This document shows positions 1-6,175 of a stretch of 7,054 nucleotides of DNA, piece after piece. Source of the stretch: Acidobacteriota bacterium (lineage in GTDB: Bacteria; Acidobacteriota; Terriglobia; Terriglobales; Acidobacteriaceae); the NCBI GenBank assembly GCA_021780095.1, contig JAJXZK010000199.1:1-7054 (forward strand). Reading direction: 5' to 3'. The notes under the pieces are model-generated. The model did no database searches. It was given only the letters and a program-made list of their open reading frames with translations, and was not told the origin of the DNA. The position numbers were made by a program, and so were the translations under genes. Every line of letters begins with the position of its first letter. Position 1 is the stretch's first letter.

Positions 1-1006
1 GGGCATGTACAACGCCATCATCGACGATGAGCTGTTGAATTCGACGGGCGTGTACAAGGAGCGGCTCAGCCAGTCGGCGCTAGTCGCAAAGATGCGTACG
101 GTCTCCGACGATGAAGCCAGAGGGGTGCGCAGCTGGCTGGATGAGAAGGGGATGCGGTTCATCACCGGAAAAGACGCCGCATCGGAATTGACCGACGCGC
201 AGATTCACGAGCAATGCAAAATGTATATTGCCGCCATTCGTATCGCGCGCGAATTCGGCTGCGATGCGATCGGCATTCAGTATCAGCAAGGATTGAAGGA
301 CATGGTTCCGGCATCGGACCTGGCGGAAGGTCTGCTCAACAACTCCAGTCGTCCCCCGGTGCGTGACGAGCATTCCGGCAACGAACTCTATGCCGGCGCT
401 CCGCTGCCGCACTTCAATGAAGTGGATGAGTGTGCCGGGCTGGACGCGCTGGTGACCAATCGCTGCTGGACGGCACTCGGACTCGATCCCTCCACAACGC
501 TGCACGATGTCCGCTGGGGCGAACGCTACACTGGCGAGGGAATCGACGATTTTGTCTGGGTGCTGCAAATTTCCGGGGCCGCTCCGGCGAGCCACCTAAT
601 CGACGGCTATCGCGGCGCGTCGAGCGAGCGGCAGCCGCCGATGTATTTTCCTCTCGGCGGCGGCACACTGAAGGGCATCGGCAGGCCGGGAAAAATTGTC
701 TGGAGCCGCGTCTTCATCGAGGGCAACGCATTGCATGTCGATATCGGACTTGGCTCGGTGGTGAAGTTGCCGGAGGAAGAAACGATGCACCGATGGAAAC
801 AGACTACGATCCAATGGCCGATGGTGAGTGCCGTTCTCGATGGCGTTTCGCGCGATGCACTGATGGCGCGCCATCGAGCGAACCATGTGAACATCGCGTA
901 TGTTCCCGATGCAAAAACCGCTGCCAAAGCGCTCACCGTGAAATCCGCAATGTTCCACTCGCTTGGCGTCCAAGTGCATCTATGCGGCCAGGTCGGCTTC
1001 GCCTGA
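1..1006 (+). CDS. L-fucose/L-arabinose isomerase-family protein, C-terminal part (5' truncated by window)
   Basis: Probable cytoplasmic aldose-ketose isomerase, the first step after sugar uptake. The frame is open from base 2, and the ATG at 5 lies inside a conserved GMYNAIID segment followed by GVYKERLSQSAL, so it is an internal Met. Isomerases of this kind (FucI/COG2407-like) usually run near 480 residues, so about a third is missing upstream. Counting from that Met, the visible part has an acidic FNEVDECAGLDALVTNRCW block (about 137-155), an HDVRWGE block (167-173), and a C-terminal NHVNIAY (293-299) whose His294 sits where AraA/FucI-type enzymes place a metal-binding His. Glu139, Asp141, Glu142, His167 and Asp168 are other candidate Mn(II) ligands. 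It ends 40 bases before the kinase start, fitting co-transcription. Family is fairly sure; substrate (L-fucose, D-arabinose, L-arabinose or another) is not set by the sequence. FucI-type enzymes are known to accept both L-fucose and D-arabinose. Confidence 0.83.
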   Translation, partial: GMYNAIIDDELLNSTGVYKERLSQSALVAKMRTVSDDEARGVRSWLDEKGMRFITGKDAASELTDAQIHEQCKMYIAAIRIAREFGCDAIGIQYQQGLKDMVPASDLAEGLLNNSSRPPVRDEHSGNELYAGAPLPHFNEVDECAGLDALVTNRCWTALGLDPSTTLHDVRWGERYTGEGIDDFVWVLQISGAAPASHLIDGYRGASSERQPPMYFPLGGGTLKGIGRPGKIVWSRVFIEGNALHVDIGLGSVVKLPEEETMHRWKQTTIQWPMVSAVLDGVSRDALMARHRANHVNIAYVPDAKTAAKALTVKSAMFHSLGVQVHLCGQVGFA

Positions 1007-1035
1007 TGGAGAAAGCACCCGTCGTCGGTTCATAC

Positions 1036-1039
1036 GGAG
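1036..1039 (+). promoter_or_regulatory. Ribosome binding site of the kinase gene
   Basis: GGAG lies 7 bases before the ATG at 1047. It favours that ATG over the in-frame start candidate at 963, which would overlap the isomerase gene and add 28 residues unlike the N-terminus of FGGY kinases. Confidence 0.7.
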
Positions 1040-1046
1040 TACGCCG

Positions 1047-2636
1047 ATGAGCATCGTTGCAGGCGTCGATTTTGGGACGCTGAGCGTGCGCGTGTCCCTG
1101 TTCGATCGCCACAGAGGGCGGCTGGGATCGGGCGTTGCCGATTACCCTCTGAATCGCTCGTCCGAAGACCGTAACCTTGCGACGCAAAGCCATGCCGCGC
1201 AGATGGAGGCATTGGTGCGCGCGATGCATTCAGCGTTCCAGGAAAGCCAGGTCAGGGGCGACCGGATCGCGGCGCTCGCAGTCGATGCCACCGGCTCCAG
1301 TGTGATTCCCGTCGATGAATACCTTCAACCTCTCGACGATTACTACTTGTGGTGCGACCACCGGGCGTGGCGCGAGGCACAGGAGATCACGGCCGCCGCC
1401 CACGCGCAGAAACTCGCAGCGATCGATTGGTGTGGCGGCACGTACTCCTCGGAGTGGGGATTCTCAAAGCTGCTGCACTGGCTCCGGAACAATCCGGAGA
1501 AACGCGACCGCTTCGCCACTGCAATGGAAAATTGCGACATGGTGGTTGCCACGCTCTGCGGCCTAACTTCACCTACGGATGTGCCGCGCAGCATCTGCGC
1601 TATGGGGCACAAGTGGATGTGGAACGCGAAGTGGAGCGGCCTTCCATCGCAGGAATTTTTAACCTCTGTCGATCCGCTGTTTGCCGGTATCAGGCAGAAA
1701 CTTGCGGGACGTTACGAGACATCGGACAAGATCGCCGGCAGGCTAAGCGACTCATGGGCCGCGCGTCTCGGTCTTCGCGCTGGCATTCCTATCCCCATCG
1801 GTGCGCTCGATGCGCACTGGGATGCGATTGCCGCGAACATCCGGCTGGGAGATGTGGTGAACGTCATCGGCACCTCTACCTGCGTGATTGGCGTCAGCCA
1901 AAAACAGGCGCTGGTGCCGGGAGTGTGTGGCGTCGTGCCCGGGTCCGTGCTGCCCGGCTATACCGGCATAGAAGCTGGTCTTTCCGCGGTGGGCGATCTG
2001 TTCGACGGCATTGGTCGCCGGGCGGGATCGGATGTCGCCACGCTGACGGTGGGTCTGGAAAACTTCTGCGCAGGCCAGACCGGACTGCTGCGGCTGGCGT
2101 GGGACAACGGGGATAGGACAGTTCTAGTGAATCCAAACCTTGGCGGCGTCACTTTCGGCTGGAATGTGATGAGCACCGCCCGAGACGAGCTCTTCGCGGC
2201 CATTGAGGGAACTGCACTCCATACCCGCATCATTCTGGAGCGCATGGAAGAAGAGGGCGCGCCGGTGAACCGGATCATCAACGGCGGCGGCATCCCACAG
2301 AAGAATAAAATACTCAACCGCATCTATGCGAATGCTCTCAACAAGCCTGTGCTCGTACCCTCCAGTGACGTCACCAGCCTAGGCTCGGCAATCTTTGCTT
2401 TCGTGACCAGCGGGGATTATGCCTCGGTCGAGGAAGCACAGGCTGCCCAATGCCAGCCCTTCGAGACCTATCTGCCCGATCCACGCGAAGCTGCGGTATA
2501 CGACAGGCTATATGCGTTGTTCCGCGAACTTTATTTTTCACTCGGATCACCCAATGCTCCAGCGGCCCGCATCGGACATGTCCTGCCTACCCTGCGTGAG
2601 ATTGCCACTGAGGCGCGCGCCAGCGAGACTCCATGA
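1047..2636 (+). CDS. FGGY-family carbohydrate kinase, AraB-type ribulokinase
   Basis: A 529-residue cytoplasmic kinase expected to phosphorylate a 2-ketopentose (L- or D-ribulose) with ATP, taking the product of the upstream isomerase. The N-terminal VAGVDFGTLSVRVSLFD (about 4-20) is the first phosphate-binding loop of the ASKHA fold. AVDATGSSVIPVDE (78-91) and YYLWCDHRAWREA (99-111) are typical of AraB-like proteins. GALDAHWDA (252-260) carries Asp255, the likely catalytic base. VIGTSTCVIGV (273-283) is the second phosphate loop, and NGGGIPQKNKILNRIYA (412-428) is the C-terminal signature, with the AraB-style GGIPQKN. E. coli AraB is 566 residues, so the length is close to normal. The start at 1047 is chosen because the FGGY motif begins a few residues later and a GGAG precedes it. 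The stop overlaps the next ATG (ATGA, 2633-2636), implying translational coupling. E. coli AraB is known to accept both L- and D-ribulose, so substrate chirality remains open. Confidence 0.9.
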   Translation: MSIVAGVDFGTLSVRVSLFDRHRGRLGSGVADYPLNRSSEDRNLATQSHAAQMEALVRAMHSAFQESQVRGDRIAALAVDATGSSVIPVDEYLQPLDDYYLWCDHRAWREAQEITAAAHAQKLAAIDWCGGTYSSEWGFSKLLHWLRNNPEKRDRFATAMENCDMVVATLCGLTSPTDVPRSICAMGHKWMWNAKWSGLPSQEFLTSVDPLFAGIRQKLAGRYETSDKIAGRLSDSWAARLGLRAGIPIPIGALDAHWDAIAANIRLGDVVNVIGTSTCVIGVSQKQALVPGVCGVVPGSVLPGYTGIEAGLSAVGDLFDGIGRRAGSDVATLTVGLENFCAGQTGLLRLAWDNGDRTVLVNPNLGGVTFGWNVMSTARDELFAAIEGTALHTRIILERMEEEGAPVNRIINGGGIPQKNKILNRIYANALNKPVLVPSSDVTSLGSAIFAFVTSGDYASVEEAQAAQCQPFETYLPDPREAAVYDRLYALFRELYFSLGSPNAPAARIGHVLPTLREIATEARASETP

Positions 2637-3961
2637 CCATCAACTCGCACGTCGTCAAAAGCACGGTGGTCGGCGCACTTGGCGGGCTGTTATTCGGGTT
2701 CGACACTGCGGTCATATCCGGCACAACGCATGCCTTGACGATGACTTATCACCTCATCCCAGCGCTGCTCGGAGTGACCGTTTCCAGCGCCCTGATTGGG
2801 ACGGTTTTGGCTGCCATGACAGCGGGCATTCCCGGACAACGGTTTGGCCGCCGGGACAGCTTACGCATCATGGCCGCTTTTTACGTGATCTCCGCTGTGG
2901 GCTGCGCATTCGCATGGAACTGGACTGCGCTGATCGTTTTTCGCTTCATAGGCGGCGTCGGGATCGGCGGGTCGTCCGTGTTGGGGCCAATGTACATCGC
3001 CGAAATCGCACCCACGGAGTGGCGCGGCCGACTCGTGGGCTTCTTCCAGGTCAATATCGTCGTCGGCATTCTGCTTGCCTATGTGTCGAATTATTGGATT
3101 GCCAGCATGCATATTGGCGCGCACGAATGGCGTTGGCAGCTTGGCGTTTCCGGCGTCCCGGCAATTCTTTTCTTCATTGCGCTGTTCGGCATACCTCGCA
3201 GTCCACGGTGGCTCGCCATGAAGGCAAAGCTGGGCGAAGCGCTGGATGTGCTGCGACTGACAGGCGCTCTGGAACCTGAAAAAGAACTGGATGAAATTGT
3301 CGCCTCCATCCATCTGGAGCGGTCTGCCTCATCCGAGCCGCTGTTTTCCCGCAAATACCGATTGCCTGTCTTCCTCGCTATCACGGTAGGAATGTTCTGC
3401 CAGTTGTCCGGAATCAATGCGATTCTCTATTATCTGAACGATATTTTCGCGATGGCCGGTGCAAGCAAAATCTCCGGAGATATCCAGGCAGTCGCTGTCG
3501 GGGCCATAAACCTGGTGGCGACATTGATTGCCATGTCGGTCATCGATCGGATTGGCCGCAGAAAGTTGTTGCTGATTGGAACCGTAGGGTTGACGGCATG
3601 CCTCTCGGCGATCTCATTTGTGTTCTTCACCCGCACTCATCTGAACTGGCTGGTTTGGCTGCTGATGGCCTACATTGCCTGCTTTGCCGTGTCGCAGGGC
3701 GCTGTGGTCTGGGTGTATATCAGCGAGGTGTTTCCAACCATAGTCCGGTCCAAGGGACAGAGCCTGGGAAGCTCCTCGCACTGGGTAACAAATGCCGTCA
3801 TCTCTTTGGTGTTTCCCGTGATGGCCACCTCTTCCGGAGCATACCCATTCATCTTCTTTGCGGCGATGATGGTGATCGATTTCTTTGTCGTGCTGTTTTA
3901 CTACCCGGAAACGAATGGCATCTCTCTTGAGCAGATGCAGCACAGCTTCGGCATCGAGTAA
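2633..3961 (+). CDS. Sugar porter, major facilitator superfamily (XylE/GLUT-like)
   Basis: A 442-residue inner-membrane transporter with the 12 hydrophobic segments of the sugar porter family, probably importing the monosaccharide in symport with H+. Signatures in order: GGLLFGFDTAVISG in TM1 (17-30); FGRRDSLR (71-78) in the first cytoplasmic loop; RFIGGVGIGG (104-113) and the TM4-5 loop EIAPTEWRGRLVGFFQ (124-139); PRSPRWL (188-194) before the central loop, where PESPRWL is usual; QLSGINAILYYLNDIF in TM7 (257-272); DRIGRRK (305-311); WVYISEVFPTIVR (360-372) with the TM10 Trp; and the C-terminal PETNGISLEQ (425-434). Compared with XylE, Gln139 and Asn262 match sugar-contacting residues, but the first Gln of the TM7 QQ pair is Cys256. 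It starts inside the kinase stop codon, with only a weak purine run upstream, so translation probably depends on coupling. Family is secure; the sugar is inferred from its neighbours. Confidence 0.92.
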   Translation: MTINSHVVKSTVVGALGGLLFGFDTAVISGTTHALTMTYHLIPALLGVTVSSALIGTVLAAMTAGIPGQRFGRRDSLRIMAAFYVISAVGCAFAWNWTALIVFRFIGGVGIGGSSVLGPMYIAEIAPTEWRGRLVGFFQVNIVVGILLAYVSNYWIASMHIGAHEWRWQLGVSGVPAILFFIALFGIPRSPRWLAMKAKLGEALDVLRLTGALEPEKELDEIVASIHLERSASSEPLFSRKYRLPVFLAITVGMFCQLSGINAILYYLNDIFAMAGASKISGDIQAVAVGAINLVATLIAMSVIDRIGRRKLLLIGTVGLTACLSAISFVFFTRTHLNWLVWLLMAYIACFAVSQGAVVWVYISEVFPTIVRSKGQSLGSSSHWVTNAVISLVFPVMATSSGAYPFIFFAAMMVIDFFVVLFYYPETNGISLEQMQHSFGIE

Positions 3962-3975
3962 TGCAGTTTGTATTT

Positions 3976-3980
3976 GGAGG
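3976..3980 (+). promoter_or_regulatory. Strong ribosome binding site of the GH172-like gene
   Basis: GGAGG lies 8 bases before the ATG at 3989, the clearest Shine-Dalgarno match in the window. It fixes the start at 3989: the in-frame TTG at 3968 lies upstream of it and would place this motif inside the coding region. It suggests that the secreted enzyme is translated independently of, and perhaps more strongly than, the genes before it. Confidence 0.8.
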
Positions 3981-3988
3981 AAACAGTT

Positions 3989-5134
3989 ATGAAGCGGCTT
4001 GCAATTTTCTTCCTGCTTGCGGCCTGCACTGTAGGTCCAGGTTATGCCCAGAACGCAAGTTGGCAACCGGACCTAACACGCCAGCAAACCTATACTCCGC
4101 ATCGCGCCTCAAGTACCGATCCGAAGGGCGCCAACGCGGATTTTCGCGTAGTCGCTCCGGGTGCGACGCTCACCGTGTTGGACGTGGATGGCCCAGGCAC
4201 GATTTCCCATATATGGTTCACTATCGCGGATGCCGAGCCTTACAACCTGAAGCGGATTGTGCTGCGCATGTATTGGGATGGAGAAAAAGATCCCAGCGTC
4301 GAAACTCCCATCGGCGACTTCTTCGGTCTGGGGCTCGGTGAATACTACAACTGGCATTCGAAAATGCTGTCGGTTGGAAGTGTCAAGGCCTTGAATTGCT
4401 TTTTTCCCATGCCATTTCGTCGTCATGCGCGCATTACGGTTACGAATGAGGGGAAGCAGCCAATTGTCGCCTTCTATTACAACATCGATTATCGAACCTA
4501 CTCCCATCCTCTGCCGTCCGATACTCTTTATTTTCACGCGGAGTATCGCCAGGCGCAGCCCAACCGCGGCTGGACCAATAAATGGACGAACAATCAGGAT
4601 CCGTTGGTAAACGATAAGGCGAACCTGTATGGCGAGGGGAATTATGTCTGGATGGATGCGAAAGGGCATGGACAGTATGTAGGTGTCACCATGTCGGTGT
4701 TGCAGAACCAGGACTTTTGGTGGGGCGAGGGCGACGACATGTTCTTTATCGACGGTGCAAAGAAGCCATCCATCGCCGGAACTGGATCGGAGGATTACTT
4801 TCTCGGTGCATGGGACTTTGGCGGCAAGCCATTTTCCTATCCACTGTATGGCGCGCCCGTTGTCGGCAAGGAGTTGGCGGGCAGTCGATCGAGCGTGTAT
4901 CGCTTCCATCTCGATTCACCCATCCCATTTACCAAGTCGTTCAAGGCCACCATAGAGCACGGCAGTGCCAACGATCGCTCGGACAATTTCTATTCCGTTG
5001 CCTATTGGTATCAGGCCGAACCCCATGCGCCGTTTCCACCGCTGCCTCCAGTGGAGCAGCGATTGCCGGTACTGCAACCGGTGGGTGGGCCTGGGAATGC
5101 GTACTCAATTGCAGCGCCTGGTTCCCAGAAATGA
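3989..5134 (+). CDS. DUF2961 / GH172-type secreted glycoside hydrolase
   Basis: A 381-residue exported protein of the DUF2961 family, now glycoside hydrolase family 172. Characterised members act on alpha-D-arabinofuranosides or alpha-D-fructofuranosyl compounds such as difructose dianhydride I. Residues 1-20 form a signal peptide (MKR, then a hydrophobic stretch), best cut after GYA20. Family signatures: VLDVDGPGTISHIWFTI (63-79), LRMYWDGEKDPSVETPIGDF (92-111) followed by FGLGLGEYYNW, FFPMPFRRHARITVTN (138-153), FYYNIDYRTYSHP (162-174), WWGEGDDMFFIDG (244-256) and GTGSEDYFLGAW (264-275). Glu247 and Glu268 are 21 residues apart, the spacing I recall for nucleophile Glu270 and acid/base Glu291 in the Bifidobacterium dentium enzyme, so the active site looks intact. 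The fold should be a jelly roll, usually oligomeric. It follows the porter by 27 bases. LAAC (10-13) resembles a lipobox, but the preceding stretch is too short to favour a lipoprotein. Exact substrate is inferred. Confidence 0.9.
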   Translation: MKRLAIFFLLAACTVGPGYAQNASWQPDLTRQQTYTPHRASSTDPKGANADFRVVAPGATLTVLDVDGPGTISHIWFTIADAEPYNLKRIVLRMYWDGEKDPSVETPIGDFFGLGLGEYYNWHSKMLSVGSVKALNCFFPMPFRRHARITVTNEGKQPIVAFYYNIDYRTYSHPLPSDTLYFHAEYRQAQPNRGWTNKWTNNQDPLVNDKANLYGEGNYVWMDAKGHGQYVGVTMSVLQNQDFWWGEGDDMFFIDGAKKPSIAGTGSEDYFLGAWDFGGKPFSYPLYGAPVVGKELAGSRSSVYRFHLDSPIPFTKSFKATIEHGSANDRSDNFYSVAYWYQAEPHAPFPPLPPVEQRLPVLQPVGGPGNAYSIAAPGSQK

Positions 5135-5165
5135 CTATACGGAGATTGCCGGGTCGCGATTTTAA

Positions 5166-5169
5166 AAGG
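5166..5169 (+). promoter_or_regulatory. Ribosome binding site of the mutarotase-like gene
   Basis: AAGG within AAAAGG lies 7 bases before the ATG at 5177. It is a moderate match that supports this start in the 42-base gap after the GH172-like gene. Confidence 0.55.
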
Positions 5170-5176
5170 TACCTAC

Positions 5177-6112
5177 ATGCATGAAGGGATCAAGGTCGAA
5201 AAAGTTGAGTATAAGGGCTGGCGGAATAGCTACCGCATCAGCAACAGCTTGGTCGAGCTAATCGCCACAGGCGACGTTGGCCCCCGAATCATACGATATG
5301 GATTTATCGGGGGACAGAACCTCTTCAAAGAGTTCCCAGATCAGTTGGGCAAGAGCGGCGAAGAGGAGTTCCAAGCCCGTGGCGGACATCGCCTATGGAA
5401 AGCCCCGGAAGATTCCGTCGCGACTTGGGCTCCGGATAACGTTCGCGTAGAAATTGAGATTACTCCTGTGGGTTTGATGGCTCGCGCGCCGATAGAATCA
5501 ACTACGCGCCTTCAAAAAGAGATTGCAATCGGCATGGCGGCTTCTGGAAGTGAAGTGACGATTTCGCACCGGATCGCAAATCGCTCACTGTTCGCTCTCG
5601 AGTTTGCACCTTGGGCCCTCACTATGATGAACCCAGGAGGCCTAGCGATCGCTGGATTTCCTCCGCGAGACAGCTACCCTAGGGCGCTAAGTGCCACCAA
5701 CCCGCTCGTCATGTGGGCGTATACCGACCTCTCGGACAAACGCTGGAAGTTTACTGAAAAATACCTGTCGCTGCGTCAGGCGTCCGGTCACTCCAATCCG
5801 CAAAAGATCGGATTGTTCAGCCGGAACACATGGGCAGTCTACCTTCTCAATGGCGAAGCTTTCGTGAAACGCTCGAAGGCCGACATATCGAAGAGCTATC
5901 CGGACTTTGGATGTTCTTTTGAGACATTTACCAACGGCGAATTTCTCGAGCTTGAAACATTGGGGCCGATAACCGAAGTTCCTCCTGAACAGTCCGTGGA
6001 GCACATCGAGTATTGGAACCTCCATCGCAATGTGGAACTCGCGGAAATTACGGATAACGCAATCGACCGATCGGTGTTGCCAATGCTTGCTTCTAACGGA
6101 GCGATTGATTGA
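5177..6112 (+). CDS. Galactose-mutarotase-like (aldose 1-epimerase superfamily) protein
   Basis: A 311-residue protein with no signal peptide or membrane segment, so cytoplasmic. It looks like the uncharacterised mutarotase-fold proteins often annotated as galactose mutarotase-like or DUF4380-like. It opens with GWRNSYRISNSLVELIAT (14-31), DVGPRIIRYGFIGGQNLFKE (33-52) and GGHRLWKAPED (69-79). SHRIANRS follows at 130-137, and the C-terminal half has YPDFGCSFETFTNGEFLELE (241-260), TLGPITEVPP and SVEHIEYWNLHR (273-284). His71, His131, His276 and Glu258/Glu260 are candidates for the sugar-binding and acid/base residues seen in GalM-type enzymes; this mapping is from motif appearance, not alignment. 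In context it may interconvert anomers of the imported aldose before isomerisation, or act as a sugar-binding accessory. Superfamily is fairly sure; activity is unproven. Confidence 0.75.
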   Translation: MHEGIKVEKVEYKGWRNSYRISNSLVELIATGDVGPRIIRYGFIGGQNLFKEFPDQLGKSGEEEFQARGGHRLWKAPEDSVATWAPDNVRVEIEITPVGLMARAPIESTTRLQKEIAIGMAASGSEVTISHRIANRSLFALEFAPWALTMMNPGGLAIAGFPPRDSYPRALSATNPLVMWAYTDLSDKRWKFTEKYLSLRQASGHSNPQKIGLFSRNTWAVYLLNGEAFVKRSKADISKSYPDFGCSFETFTNGEFLELETLGPITEVPPEQSVEHIEYWNLHRNVELAEITDNAIDRSVLPMLASNGAID

Positions 6113-6175
6113 AGCAAAGCCGGCGTCACGGTGAGCCGCCGAAGAAAACGTTTCAGATGGAATAGCAGAATCGAC

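Noticed and set aside
5..1006. The ATG at 5 as a true start of a short isomerase
   Set aside because: The frame is open upstream to the window edge, and this Met lies within a conserved internal family segment, so the gene is cut by the window rather than short.
963..1046. A longer kinase starting at 963
   Set aside because: The extra 28 residues overlap the isomerase coding sequence and do not resemble FGGY N-termini; GGAG before 1047 explains the start better.
3961..4341. An ATG overlapping the porter stop (TAATG) that opens a 126-codon + strand frame
   Set aside because: It runs out of frame into the GH172-like gene, with low-complexity Arg/Ser-rich translation and no ribosome binding site of its own.
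4109..4909. A 266-codon minus-strand open frame inside the GH172-like gene
   Set aside because: It is entirely covered by a gene with strong family motifs and has no ribosome binding site or recognisable domain.
6122..6137. An imperfect inverted repeat (GGCGTCAC / GTGAGCC) between genes 5 and 6, as a terminator or operator
   Set aside because: The loop is only one to three bases, one base is bulged and no T-run follows, so it is too weak to call a terminator; a protein-binding site cannot be supported from one short copy.
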